DNA from: Actinocatenispora comari
GTDB taxonomy: Bacteria; Actinomycetota; Actinomycetes; Mycobacteriales; Micromonosporaceae
DNA: 64,000 nucleotides
Direction: 5' to 3'
NCBI RefSeq assembly: GCF_017312725.1
Contig: NZ_BOPO01000117.1
Coordinates: 1-64,000 of the forward strand
The notes beneath the pieces are model-generated. The model saw only the letters and a program-made list of their open reading frames with translations, did no database searches and was not told the DNA's origin. The position numbers and the translations under genes were made by a program. Below, piece by piece: positions 8,467 through 16,690 of this stretch. How positions within the stretch are numbered: the first letter of the stretch is position 1; the number at the start of each line of letters is the position of its first letter.

Positions 8467-9387
8467 TCAGAGCCGGCGGGCGAGGGCGAAGTCGCGGAAC
8501 CGGGCGGCGGCCGGCGACAGCGGCCGGTCGGCCGGCCACACCAGGCCGATCGACCGCACCGCGCGCGGCGTGATCGGCAGCTCCACCAGGCCGCGTGGCG
8601 GCCGCGGCACCGACGGCGGCAGTACGGCCAGGCCCAGCCCGGCGGCCACCAACCCGCGGATCGTGTCCACCTCCTCGCCGACGCAGCTGAGCCGCGGGGT
8701 GAAGCCGGCCGCCGCGCACAGCTCGTCGGTGATCCGGCGCAGCCCGTACCCGGGTTTGAGGCCGACGAACTCCTCGCCGTCCAGCTCGGCCAGCCGGACC
8801 CGGCGCCGGTCGGCGAGCCGGTGCTCCGCCGGTACGGCCACGACCAGTTGCTGCCGCAGCAGCAGCGCGGTGGCCAACCGCTCGTCCGGTTCGGGCAGCG
8901 GGCCGGTCAGGGCGAGGTCGACCTCGCCGTCGAGCACCCGGCGCACCATCTCGGCGTGGCCGGCCTGCTGCAGCGCGAACCGTACCCGGGGATGGTGCCG
9001 GCGGAACTCGCGCAGCAGCTCCGGCACCCGCACGCCACCCATCGTGTGCAGGAACGCGAAGACCACCCGGCCGCTGTCCGGGTCGTGCTCCTCCACGGCA
9101 CGGCGGACGCCGCTCTCCAGTGCGGTGAGCGCGACACCGGCCGCCTCGGCCAGTTCGCGGCCGGGGCGGGTCAGCCGCACCCGCCGGCCGGTGCGGGACA
9201 GCACCGGGATCTCCAGCGTCTCGGCCATCTCGGCGAGCCACCGGCTGACCGTCGGCTGCGGTACGCCCAGCGCCTGCGCGACGTGCGTGACGTGCTCGTC
9301 GGCGGCCACCGCGCGCAGCACGGCGAGCCGTGGCGCGAGCTGCCGTACCGCCGCGGCGACCGTCTCGTCCTCGCTCATCTGCATCAT
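8467..9387 (-). CDS. LysR-family transcriptional regulator
   Basis: The 306-aa protein has an N-terminal winged helix-turn-helix (about 15-75; AQALGVPQPTVSRWLAEMAE is the recognition region) and a periplasmic-binding-like effector domain (about 100-300). The ligand is unknown. It diverges from an MFS exporter gene with only 69 nt between, a typical layout in which the LysR protein controls the neighbour. A perfect palindrome in that gap is the likely site. Several in-frame ATGs at the start (9387, 9384, 9378) leave the exact start open. Confidence 0.92.
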   Translation of the reverse strand: MMQMSEDETVAAAVRQLAPRLAVLRAVAADEHVTHVAQALGVPQPTVSRWLAEMAETLEIPVLSRTGRRVRLTRPGRELAEAAGVALTALESGVRRAVEEHDPDSGRVVFAFLHTMGGVRVPELLREFRRHHPRVRFALQQAGHAEMVRRVLDGEVDLALTGPLPEPDERLATALLLRQQLVVAVPAEHRLADRRRVRLAELDGEEFVGLKPGYGLRRITDELCAAAGFTPRLSCVGEEVDTIRGLVAAGLGLAVLPPSVPRPPRGLVELPITPRAVRSIGLVWPADRPLSPAAARFRDFALARRL

Positions 9388-9416
9388 CCATCCATGAATC
9401 GATCTGGCCTGATCAC

Positions 9417-9437
9417 TGTATTGGACGAATCAATACA
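9417..9437. promoter_or_regulatory. Candidate LysR operator
   Basis: TGTATTG (9417-9423) and CAATACA (9431-9437) form a perfect 7-bp inverted repeat with a 7-nt spacer. It contains the T-N11-A pattern typical of LysR sites and lies in the gap between the divergent lysR-type and MFS genes. Confidence 0.65.
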
Positions 9438-9456
9438 CGCACCGTAGCGTCGATGC

Positions 9457-10704
9457 GTGAGCGTCTCGGCCACCCTCCCCGCGGTCGCGCACCGGCGCGG
9501 CAGTCCCGGTTTCCGCCACATCACCCTGGCGCTGTTCGCCGCCGGCCTGGCCACGTTCACGCTGCTCTACTGCGCGCAGGCGGTGCTGCCGCAACTCGCC
9601 CAGGCGTACCGCCTGACCCCGGCCACCGCGAGCCTCGCCGTCTCGGTGGCCACCGGCGGGCTGGCCGTCTCGATCATCCCGCTGTCCGCGCTGTCCAACG
9701 TGACCGGCCGGATCCCGATGATGACGGTGGCGCTGCTCGCGGCCGGGGTGCTCGGGCTCGCCGCGGCGTTCGCGCCGACGTTCGGGATCCTGCTGGTACT
9801 GCGGGCGTTGCAGGGCATCGCACTCGGTGGGTTGCAGGCGGTCGCGATGACCTACCTGGCCGAGGAGGTCGACCACGGCGCGCTCGGTTTCGCGACCGGG
9901 CTGTACGTGGCGGGCAACGGGATCGGCGGGATGGCCGGCCGGCTGCTCGCCAGCCTGCTCGCCGATCTGGGCGGCTGGCGCCTGGCACTGGGCGTGATCG
10001 GCGCTCTCGGCCTCGGCTGTACCGTGCTGTTCCGGCTGTCGATCCCGGCATCCCGCCGGTTCGTCCCCGAACCGCTGGCGCCGGGCCGGCTCGCCGCCGC
10101 GGTCGGTCGCGCGTTCACCGACGGTGGGCTGATCCGGCTCTACGCGGTGGGTTTCCTGCTGATGGGCTGCTTCGTCACCGTCTACAACTTCCTCGGCTTC
10201 CGGCTGCTCGCCGCGCCGTTTCGGCTGTCCGGCACCCTGGTCGGCCTGATCTTCGTGGTCTACCTCGCTGGTTCGTCCTCGTCGGCGGCCGCCGGGAGGC
10301 TCGCGGACCGGTTCGGCCGGCCGAAGGTGTTCTGGATCACGACGCTGGTCATCCTGGCCGGTCTGGGCGTGACGCTGTCCGGCCACCTGGCGATGGTGAT
10401 CGTCGGTCTGGTGCTGGTGACCGCCGGCTTCTTCGCCGGCCACTCGGTCGCCAGCGGCTGGGCCGGCGCGCGCGGTCGCGCCCTCGATGCCCAGGGAGCG
10501 GCCGTTTACCTGCTCTGCTACTACCTCGGCAGCAGCGTCGGCGGGTCGCTCGGTGGCGTCGCCTACGGGTACGGGAGATGGCCCGCCACGGTCGCCTACG
10601 GCGCCGCGCTGGTCGCCGGTGCGCTGGTGCTCGGGCTCACCCTGCGTCGAGGTGTTCCTGCCCTGCGTCGCCGGATCCTGAGCGTTGCCGGTGAACATCG
10701 ATGA
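9457..10704 (+). CDS. MFS transporter (drug/metabolite efflux type)
   Basis: The 415-aa membrane protein has about 12 hydrophobic segments and the MFS motif A-like loop between helices 8 and 9 (GRLADRFGRPKVFW). It most resembles the YnfM/arabinose-efflux branch of 12-helix exporters. The substrate is unknown. The start is a GTG at 9457. It is divergent from the LysR gene, which is probably its regulator. The stop overlaps an ATG of the next frame by 4 nt, but that next gene probably starts later. Confidence 0.9.
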   Translation: MSVSATLPAVAHRRGSPGFRHITLALFAAGLATFTLLYCAQAVLPQLAQAYRLTPATASLAVSVATGGLAVSIIPLSALSNVTGRIPMMTVALLAAGVLGLAAAFAPTFGILLVLRALQGIALGGLQAVAMTYLAEEVDHGALGFATGLYVAGNGIGGMAGRLLASLLADLGGWRLALGVIGALGLGCTVLFRLSIPASRRFVPEPLAPGRLAAAVGRAFTDGGLIRLYAVGFLLMGCFVTVYNFLGFRLLAAPFRLSGTLVGLIFVVYLAGSSSSAAAGRLADRFGRPKVFWITTLVILAGLGVTLSGHLAMVIVGLVLVTAGFFAGHSVASGWAGARGRALDAQGAAVYLLCYYLGSSVGGSLGGVAYGYGRWPATVAYGAALVAGALVLGLTLRRGVPALRRRILSVAGEHR

Positions 10705-10736
10705 CGGACTTTGCATCCCCCGCGGCAGGGGGCACC

Positions 10737-11024
10737 ATGGTCGGGGTGATGATCGGAATCGTTCCCCAACCGGGCCAGACCGTCCAGCTCTCCGGTGACG
10801 CGTCGCCCCAGTTCCGCGATCAACCCCTCCGCCTCTTGATCACCGAACCCCCGCTCCCGTCCACTGTGGACGCTGCCCAGGGCAAGCCGGCCGAACGCGC
10901 CAGCTGGCTGCTGCTCACCGGTTGGGAGCTCGGCCCCCGCGGCCAGCGGGTGGTGAAGCGCACCGTCTCGGTCCGCACCGCCGGTGTCGCGCTCGACCAG
11001 ACCGCCCCGCTCAGCCGCCGCTAG
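10737..11024 (+). CDS. Small hypothetical protein
   Basis: This is a short soluble protein of about 95 aa with no domain I recognise. It begins MVGVMIGIVPQPGQTVQLSG and ends with a basic/Ser tail. The ATG at 10737 has AGGGGG about 5 nt before it. An alternative ATG at 10701 overlaps the MFS stop (ATGA) and would add 12 residues. A terminator hairpin immediately follows, which supports a real transcription unit end. Confidence 0.6.
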   Translation: MVGVMIGIVPQPGQTVQLSGDASPQFRDQPLRLLITEPPLPSTVDAAQGKPAERASWLLLTGWELGPRGQRVVKRTVSVRTAGVALDQTAPLSRR

Positions 11025-11026
11025 AA

Positions 11027-11057
11027 CCCGTCGCCGTCACGGGGGAACGGCGACGGG
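11027..11057 (+). terminator. Terminator hairpin
   Basis: CCCGTCGCCGT (11027-11037) pairs perfectly with ACGGCGACGGG (11047-11057). It begins 2 nt after the stop of the small gene. Confidence 0.7.
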
Positions 11058-11195
11058 CCTCGACCGTTCTCGGGCCGCGTCCCGCGATGACGCGGCCTCG
11101 TTGGCTGCCGCCCGCGCCTCGCCTCGTTGGCAGCCTGCTCGCGTCGCGGGGTCGCGGACCTCGCTCCGCCGCGGCGGTCGGGCTGGGTGGATCGG

Positions 11196-12317
11196 TCAGC
11201 CGCGCCGATCGGCCGCCGAGCCGGGCAACCGGATCGCCATCGTCGGCGCCTCCGCCATCACCGGTGCGTCGTCCGCGCCGCCGCTGTTCGGCCGCCGGTC
11301 CGCCCGGCACAGTTGAACGCCCTCGTGCAGCTCGACCACGTCCCAGTCGCCGAGCCGGTGCTGCTGGCCGCGATGCAACGTGATCGTCTCCGGCACCGCG
11401 TCCGGGCCGGACCGGGTGTGCACGGTCGTCCCGTTCGTGCTGGTGTCGGTGACGACCAGGGCGCCGTCGAGCAGGTCCAGCCGGACGTGACTGCGGCTGA
11501 CCCAGTGCACCGCCTCGTCGTCCAGCAGCTCACCCAGCCGTACCCCGCCGGGGCCCTCCGGTGAGCGGCCGACCACCACCGGGGCGCCGGCGGCCACCGG
11601 GAACCGGCCGCGGTCCTCGCCGCGGATCCAGATCGTCACCGGGGTCGCCTGCTGGCGCGGGCCACCATCGTGCATCGGCGCCCCGTGCCGCGGGCACACC
11701 GCCCGGCCGGACCGCACCCGCGGCGGCGGCTGGGCCGGGCCGGGGGTGCCGAACAGCACGCAGCCCGGCTCGGGGCACCGCCAGTACCGGCCGAGCACGG
11801 CCTGGGTGGCCGGATCCAGCGTGGGTCGCGGCATCGTCGGCGCCGCGTTGGGGCGGGTCATCAACGCCGCGCCGCCGACCCCCGGTACCGGGATCAGGAA
11901 CGGCGCGCCGGCCGCCCACGGGTGCCGGCCGGCGAACCGGGCGAAGTCGTCCCGGCTGACCACCGGCAGCCCGGTGTAGGCGGACAGCTCCAGCAGCCGG
12001 TCGTCCACCTCCGGCAGCGTCTCCACCAGGCCGTCGTCGGCCCAGCGGCGCAGCACCATCTTCTCGTTCGAGGTCAGCTCCAGGTCGGTGATCAGCGCCC
12101 GGTCGACCACCAGGTACACCTTGGCGCCGGGGTCGCCGAGGTGCGCGCCGAGCGCGTCGATGACCAGCCCGAGCCGGAGCAGGTGGGCCGGCCGCCCGCC
12201 GTCGAGTTCGACCTGCCGCACGATCGGCGCCAGGTCGACGATGGCGCGGGCGGCGCTCGGGTCGGTGCACAGCCGCCGCTCGATCGAGTCCAAGACGCGT
12301 GTCACCTCGAAGCGCAC
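11196..12317 (-). CDS. FHA-domain protein with N-terminal PIN/NYN-like region
   Basis: The 373-aa protein has three parts. Residues 1-135 contain VVDRALITD and the segment TGLPVVSRDDFARF, with spaced acidic residues, resembling PIN/NYN-type nuclease folds; this is an inference. Residues about 178-215 hold a CxxxxC...CxxH zinc-ribbon-like cluster. Residues about 240-335 are an FHA domain (VVGRSPEG, then SRSHVRLDL and TSTNGTT), which binds phosphothreonine. FHA domains couple such proteins to Ser/Thr kinases; none is encoded nearby. The GTG start follows AGGAGGGGG. It is transcribed alone. Confidence 0.8.
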   Translation of the reverse strand: MRFEVTRVLDSIERRLCTDPSAARAIVDLAPIVRQVELDGGRPAHLLRLGLVIDALGAHLGDPGAKVYLVVDRALITDLELTSNEKMVLRRWADDGLVETLPEVDDRLLELSAYTGLPVVSRDDFARFAGRHPWAAGAPFLIPVPGVGGAALMTRPNAAPTMPRPTLDPATQAVLGRYWRCPEPGCVLFGTPGPAQPPPRVRSGRAVCPRHGAPMHDGGPRQQATPVTIWIRGEDRGRFPVAAGAPVVVGRSPEGPGGVRLGELLDDEAVHWVSRSHVRLDLLDGALVVTDTSTNGTTVHTRSGPDAVPETITLHRGQQHRLGDWDVVELHEGVQLCRADRRPNSGGADDAPVMAEAPTMAIRLPGSAADRRG

Positions 12318-12467
12318 CGGGCTCCCCCTCCTGCTCGTGAGCGTCCATCATCGCCTACCGGGCCGCGGCTGTCGCGCTGGTCGGTGCCCGGTCGGGGCCG
12401 CCTTCACCGGGCGTACCGGCACCGCCCCGAACGGTGCTGTCGATCTTTCCTGCCTGGTGGCGGCCGG

Positions 12468-13403
12468 TCAGAGCAGTGCGAGCAGCTCGTCGAGCTCGTC
12501 CGCGGTGGGCTCCCAGTCGCCGGCGGCGGCGTTCGCCCGTACCTGCTCGGCGGTGGTGGCGCCGGCGATCACCGAGCCGCAGGTGGGCAGCGCGGCGAGG
12601 CCGCCGATGGCCAGCTCCAGCAGGCTACGGTCGTGCTTGTCGCCCCAGGCGGCGAGCGCTTCCACCGTCTCCAGCCGCTGCTCGGTGACCAGGTGGGAGC
12701 GCTCCGCGATGCGGCTGCCGGCCGGCAGCTCCCGACCGCGGCGCACCTTGCCGGTCAGCAGGCCGTTCGCCAGCGGGAAGTACGGCAGGACGCCGACCCC
12801 GTAGTGCTCGGCCGCCGGCACCAGCTCGCGTTCGATCTCGCGGTCCAGCAGCGACCACTGGTTCTGCGCCGAGACGAACGGTGCGTACCCGCCGGCGACG
12901 GCGACGTGCGCCGCCTCGGCCAGCTGCCAGCCGGCGAGGTTGGAGTGCCCGAGATAGCGCACCTTGCCCTCGGTGACCAGCTCGGTCAGCGCGGCGAGCG
13001 TCTCCTCGATCGGCGTCTCCGGGTCGGGCGTGTGCAGCTGGTACAGGTCGATGTGGTCGGTCCGCAGCCGGCGCAGCGACGCCTCCACCGCGCGCCGGAT
13101 GTAGGCGCGGCCGCCCTTGGCGCCGGCAGCCGGCCCGTAACCCATGTCCGAACCCTGGTGGCCGAACTTGGTGGCCAGCACCACCCGGTCGCGCCGGTGC
13201 TGCAGCACCTCACCGAGCAGCCGCTCGGAGGCGCCACCCCCGCCGTAGATGTCGGCCGTGTCCAGCAGCGTGATGCCGGCGTCCAGCGCCGCGTCCACCA
13301 CCGCCCGGGTACCGGCGAGATCGAGCTTGCGTCCGAAGTTGTTGCAGCCCAGCCCGACGACGGAGACCCGCAGGCCGGAGCTGCCCAGAGACCGATAGCG
13401 CAT
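12468..13403 (-). CDS. Aldo/keto reductase
   Basis: The 311-aa protein is an NADPH-dependent (beta/alpha)8-barrel oxidoreductase. The four catalytic positions are recognisable: Asp48 and Tyr53 (LLDTADIYGG), Lys79 (LATKF) and the His in YQLHTPD. The N-terminal MRYRSLGSSGLRVSVVGLG is the family start. It belongs to the Tas/YhdN-like branch; the substrate is not known. It is monocistronic, with about 130-150 nt of non-coding DNA on each side. Confidence 0.93.
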   Translation of the reverse strand: MRYRSLGSSGLRVSVVGLGCNNFGRKLDLAGTRAVVDAALDAGITLLDTADIYGGGGASERLLGEVLQHRRDRVVLATKFGHQGSDMGYGPAAGAKGGRAYIRRAVEASLRRLRTDHIDLYQLHTPDPETPIEETLAALTELVTEGKVRYLGHSNLAGWQLAEAAHVAVAGGYAPFVSAQNQWSLLDREIERELVPAAEHYGVGVLPYFPLANGLLTGKVRRGRELPAGSRIAERSHLVTEQRLETVEALAAWGDKHDRSLLELAIGGLAALPTCGSVIAGATTAEQVRANAAAGDWEPTADELDELLALL

Positions 13404-13533
13404 GTACCGACCCTAGAACGGTCACCCGCGCCCCGGCGCCACGGTCCCCGGGCGTCCCACTCCACGCAACGGCCCGAGGGGTCCGCCGATCATGGAGTCG
13501 GCGCGTACGCGGACTCCATGACCGGCGGTGCGC

Positions 13534-14751
13534 TCAGGCGGCGCGGAGCGCGTCGACCAGGCGGACCCGGGCGCCGGTGCGCAGCACCGCGTTGCGGTAG
13601 ACCCGGCCGGCGAGCGCGACGAGCGCCACCACCAGCGCCACCGACAGCACCAGCGACACCGCGATCTCCCACGGTGCGGCCACCCCGAGCGAGATCCGCA
13701 TCGGCATGATCATCGGGGAGAACAGCGGGATCAGCGACAGCACCCGGCCGGCCATCCCGTCCGGGTTCGCCGGGATCAGCGACCAGCCGATCACCGCCGG
13801 TACCACGATCAGCATGATCACCGGGGTCACCACCGCGTTCGCGTCCTCCTGCCGGGACACCAGCGCGCCGGCCGCGGCGAGCATCACCGCGTACATCGCG
13901 AACCCGATCACGTACCAGACGATCGCCCAGACCGCGGCCCCGGTGATCAGGCCGGCCGGGATGGCGAACGCCCCGGTGGCGAGCCCGAGGCCGACCCCGA
14001 CGACGGCGAAGATCACCATCTGCACCAGCCCGACGACCGCGATGCCGAGGACCTTGCCGGCCATCAGCTGCCACGGCCGTACGGTGGCGAGCAGCAGTTC
14101 GACCACCCGGCTGGACTTCTCCTCGATCACCCCGGCCGCCACCGCCTGACCATTGATCATCAGTGACATGTAGATCAGCACGACCGCGATGACACCCAGC
14201 ACGATCCGCTGCACCTGGTACCTGTCGACCGACTGGAGCCGCTGCACCGGCAGCTGCGCGGTCGCCATCGCCTGCTGAACCTTCGCCGGGTCGCCGCCGA
14301 GCCGGTCGATCTGCGCGCCGAGCGCCTGCTGCTGCGCGAAGACGTGGAAGGTGTTGGTCAGCCCGGACGACAGCTGCTTCTTCACCACGATGGTCGGTGC
14401 GTCGGCGGTGCCGACCAGCAGCACGTCCAGCTTGCCGTCCGCGACCTGCTCGCGGCCGGCCTTCTCGCTCACGGTACGGGTCTCGATGTCCTGGCCGGTC
14501 GCCTTGCCGGACGCCAGCACCGCCGTCGACAGCGACGAGGTCTGCGCGGTGAGCCCGACCGTGGAGCTCGACGAGGTGCTGCCGATGAAGTTCATCAGGA
14601 CCAGGTAGCCGATGATGAACACGACGATGATGGCCGTACTGATCAGGAACGACTTGGCCCGCAACCGGGTGGCCAGCTCGCGTCGCGCGATCAGCCGCAC
14701 CCCGCCGGCGGCGCTCAGCGCGCCCGGTCCGTCGTACTGTGCGTTGCTCAC
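13534..14751 (-). CDS. ABC-2 type transporter permease
   Basis: The 405-aa membrane protein has one N-terminal helix (SFLISTAIIVVFIIGYLVLM), a long extracytoplasmic loop, and about five helices in the C-terminal half. This is the NatB/YhaP-type layout of ABC-2 exporters. The GTG start (GTGA) overlaps the stop of the ATPase gene, so the two are translationally coupled. It forms the membrane half of an exporter with the adjacent ATPase; the substrate is unknown. Confidence 0.9.
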   Translation of the reverse strand: MSNAQYDGPGALSAAGGVRLIARRELATRLRAKSFLISTAIIVVFIIGYLVLMNFIGSTSSSSTVGLTAQTSSLSTAVLASGKATGQDIETRTVSEKAGREQVADGKLDVLLVGTADAPTIVVKKQLSSGLTNTFHVFAQQQALGAQIDRLGGDPAKVQQAMATAQLPVQRLQSVDRYQVQRIVLGVIAVVLIYMSLMINGQAVAAGVIEEKSSRVVELLLATVRPWQLMAGKVLGIAVVGLVQMVIFAVVGVGLGLATGAFAIPAGLITGAAVWAIVWYVIGFAMYAVMLAAAGALVSRQEDANAVVTPVIMLIVVPAVIGWSLIPANPDGMAGRVLSLIPLFSPMIMPMRISLGVAAPWEIAVSLVLSVALVVALVALAGRVYRNAVLRTGARVRLVDALRAA

Positions 14752-15671
14752 GATGCGGCCTCCTCGGCGGTCGGTGCCGACACCACGTTGCGGAACAGCT
14801 CGGTCAGCGACGGCCGCTGCCGGGCGAACTCGTGCACCGGGCCGGTGGCGAGCGCCGCCGCGAGTACGGCCTGGTCGTCCGCGCCGGTGGCGAGCGACAG
14901 CGTGGTACGGCCGCGCCGCGCTTCGACGACGGTGACGCCGGGCAGCCCGTCGGCCCAGCCGGCCGGTGCGTCCGGGGCGAGGACCGACAGCCGGGCGGTG
15001 CCGGTGTCGCGCAGCTCGTCGACCGGGCCGCAGGCCACCATCTGTCCACTTCGGACGATGCCGACCCGGTCGCAGAGCCGCTCGACCAGGTCCAGCTGGT
15101 GGCTGGAGAACACGACCGGGATGCCCTGCTCCGCCTTGCGCCGCAGCACCTCGCTCATCACGTCGACCGCGACCGGGTCGAGCCCGGAGAACGGCTCGTC
15201 CAGCACCAGGATGCGGGGGTCGTGCACCAGGGCGGCGGCCAGCTGCACCCGCTGCTGGTTGCCCAGGCTCAGCTTCTGCACCTCGTCGCCGAACCGGCCG
15301 GCGATGCCGAGCTGTTCGGCCCACTGCAGCGCCGCCGCCCGGGCCACCGCGCGCGGCATCCCGTGCAGTTCGGCCAGGTAGGTCAGCTGCTCGCCGACCT
15401 TCATCTTCGGGTACAGCCCGCGTTCCTCCGGCATGTACCCGATCCGGCGCCGGGTGTCGGCGGTGATCGGTTCGGAGTCCCACCGCACCTGACCGGAGTC
15501 GGCCGCGAGCACCCCGAGCACGATGCGCATCGTGGTGGTCTTGCCGGCGCCGTTGCTGCCGACGAAGCCGAACAGCTCGCCGGCCCGTACGTCGAAGGTC
15601 ATGTCCTGCAAGGCAACCACGTCGCCGTAGCGCTTGGAGACCGCGTCGATCTCCAGCCGCGCGTCCACCAC
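14748..15671 (-). CDS. ABC transporter ATP-binding protein
   Basis: This ATPase of about 307 aa powers the adjacent permease. Walker A is GSNGAGKTT, the signature is LSLGNQQRVQLA, Walker B is ILVLDEPFSGLDP, and the H-loop is FSSHQLD. A C-terminal extension of about 90 aa is typical of NatA-like exporters. The GTG at 15671 is chosen because AAGGAGG lies 8 nt upstream. A GTG at 15734 overlapping the regulator stop would add 21 Arg-rich residues and has no ribosome site. It is the third gene of a four-gene leftward operon. Confidence 0.92.
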   Translation of the reverse strand: MVDARLEIDAVSKRYGDVVALQDMTFDVRAGELFGFVGSNGAGKTTTMRIVLGVLAADSGQVRWDSEPITADTRRRIGYMPEERGLYPKMKVGEQLTYLAELHGMPRAVARAAALQWAEQLGIAGRFGDEVQKLSLGNQQRVQLAAALVHDPRILVLDEPFSGLDPVAVDVMSEVLRRKAEQGIPVVFSSHQLDLVERLCDRVGIVRSGQMVACGPVDELRDTGTARLSVLAPDAPAGWADGLPGVTVVEARRGRTTLSLATGADDQAVLAAALATGPVHEFARQRPSLTELFRNVVSAPTAEEAAS

Positions 15672-15730
15672 TGTCGGTTCCTCCTTCTGCTGCCGGCGGC
15701 GCTCGGTCGCCGGATGTCTGGGGCGGTCGG

Positions 15731-16060
15731 TCACTGCCGCGCGGCGGTCTGCCCGAACGGTTCGGTGTCACCGGCGACGATCGCGCGCAGTGCGGCGACG
15801 TGACCCTGGTACGCGGTGCGGCCGGCGTCGGTGAGGGACAGCCAGACCCGCTGCCGGGTGTTGCGGGTGGCGCGGCGCTGCTGCACGTAGCCGGCGTCGA
15901 CCAGCACCGCGACGTGCTTGCTCAGCACCGACGCGGAGACGTCCAGCTTCTCCTGCACGGTGCCGAACTCGGCCGACTGCACCGCGTCCAGCAGCGCGCA
16001 GATGCGCAGCCGGTTCGGCGCGTGGATGGTCGGGTCGAACCGGGGCTCCGGTGTCCTCAT
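15731..16060 (-). CDS. Winged-helix transcriptional regulator (HTH_34 type)
   Basis: The 109-aa protein consists of one MarR/ArsR-like winged helix: helix-turn-helix at KLDVSASVLSKHVAVLVDAG and a wing RRATRNTRQRVWLSLTDAG. It fits the family 'transcriptional regulator, winged helix DNA-binding domain' that is often linked to ABC-2 exporters. Its start overlaps the stop of the upstream membrane gene by 4 nt (ATGA), and the ABC genes follow, so it probably regulates this operon. Confidence 0.88.
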   Translation of the reverse strand: MRTPEPRFDPTIHAPNRLRICALLDAVQSAEFGTVQEKLDVSASVLSKHVAVLVDAGYVQQRRATRNTRQRVWLSLTDAGRTAYQGHVAALRAIVAGDTEPFGQTAARQ

Positions 16061-16539
16061 GCCGCGCCGACGCAGCTTGCCTGCCGGCGCCGGGCCGCCC
16101 GTCGCATCGGCACCGCCCAGACCAGGATGGCGAGCGCGATCGTGCCGGAGCCGAAGAACCCGAGCCACCATCGGTCGTAGCTCGACGCGAGGGCCACCGC
16201 CACGCCCATCACCAGGCCGGACCCGAGGCCGGGGATCGCCAGGTGCCAGAGCTTGAGCCGCTGCAACCGCACGGTGAAGCCGACCCGGTGCATGTACGTC
16301 CGGATCACCAGGGCGAGCACGGTCGTCCAGCAGGCGACCCCGACGATCCCGCCCGCGCCGCCGAGCGGGCTGGACGGCAGCAGCAGCACCGTCGGCACGA
16401 TCGCGACCAGCGTCGCCATGGCGACGAAGTACCACCAGGGTGGGACGGTGCCGTCGAGCGCGCGGCGCGCCTGCTCGACCTCGCGCAGCGCGGTGGCGGC
16501 GTCGGCCGGGCTGGGCAGCGGCACCTGCTCTGTTTCCAT
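16057..16539 (-). CDS. Four-helix membrane protein of the ABC operon
   Basis: The 160-aa protein has four predicted membrane segments (near 36-54, 62-80, 99-118, 127-144) and a basic C-terminus. It has no enzyme motif I recognise. Such small proteins are common partners of HTH_34 regulators. It is the first gene of the operon. No ribosome site precedes the ATG, and a promoter lies so close upstream that the mRNA may be leaderless. Confidence 0.75.
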   Translation of the reverse strand: METEQVPLPSPADAATALREVEQARRALDGTVPPWWYFVAMATLVAIVPTVLLLPSSPLGGAGGIVGVACWTTVLALVIRTYMHRVGFTVRLQRLKLWHLAIPGLGSGLVMGVAVALASSYDRWWLGFFGSGTIALAILVWAVPMRRAARRRQASCVGAA

Positions 16540-16541
16540 GA

Positions 16542-16589
16542 CGGAAAGTCTCGGTGTTTGTTTCCACCTTGTCAAGTCACGACTTTCCG
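16542..16589 (-). promoter_or_regulatory. Promoter flanked by a 9-bp inverted repeat
   Basis: CGGAAAGTC (16542-16550) and GACTTTCCG (16581-16589) are perfect arms. On the minus strand a TTGACA (16575-16570) lies between them, with GAGACT 17 nt later. Transcription would start at about the ATG at 16539. The repeat is a good candidate operator for the operon's own regulator. Confidence 0.55.
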
Positions 16590-16690
16590 CACTGGAAACC
16601 GGGGCGTACCACCCCGTACCCAGGCATGACGCGCGGCGTCGTACCTGGGCGGCACGACGCGGGGTGCCCGGCCCGCCTACCGTCGGCGTG

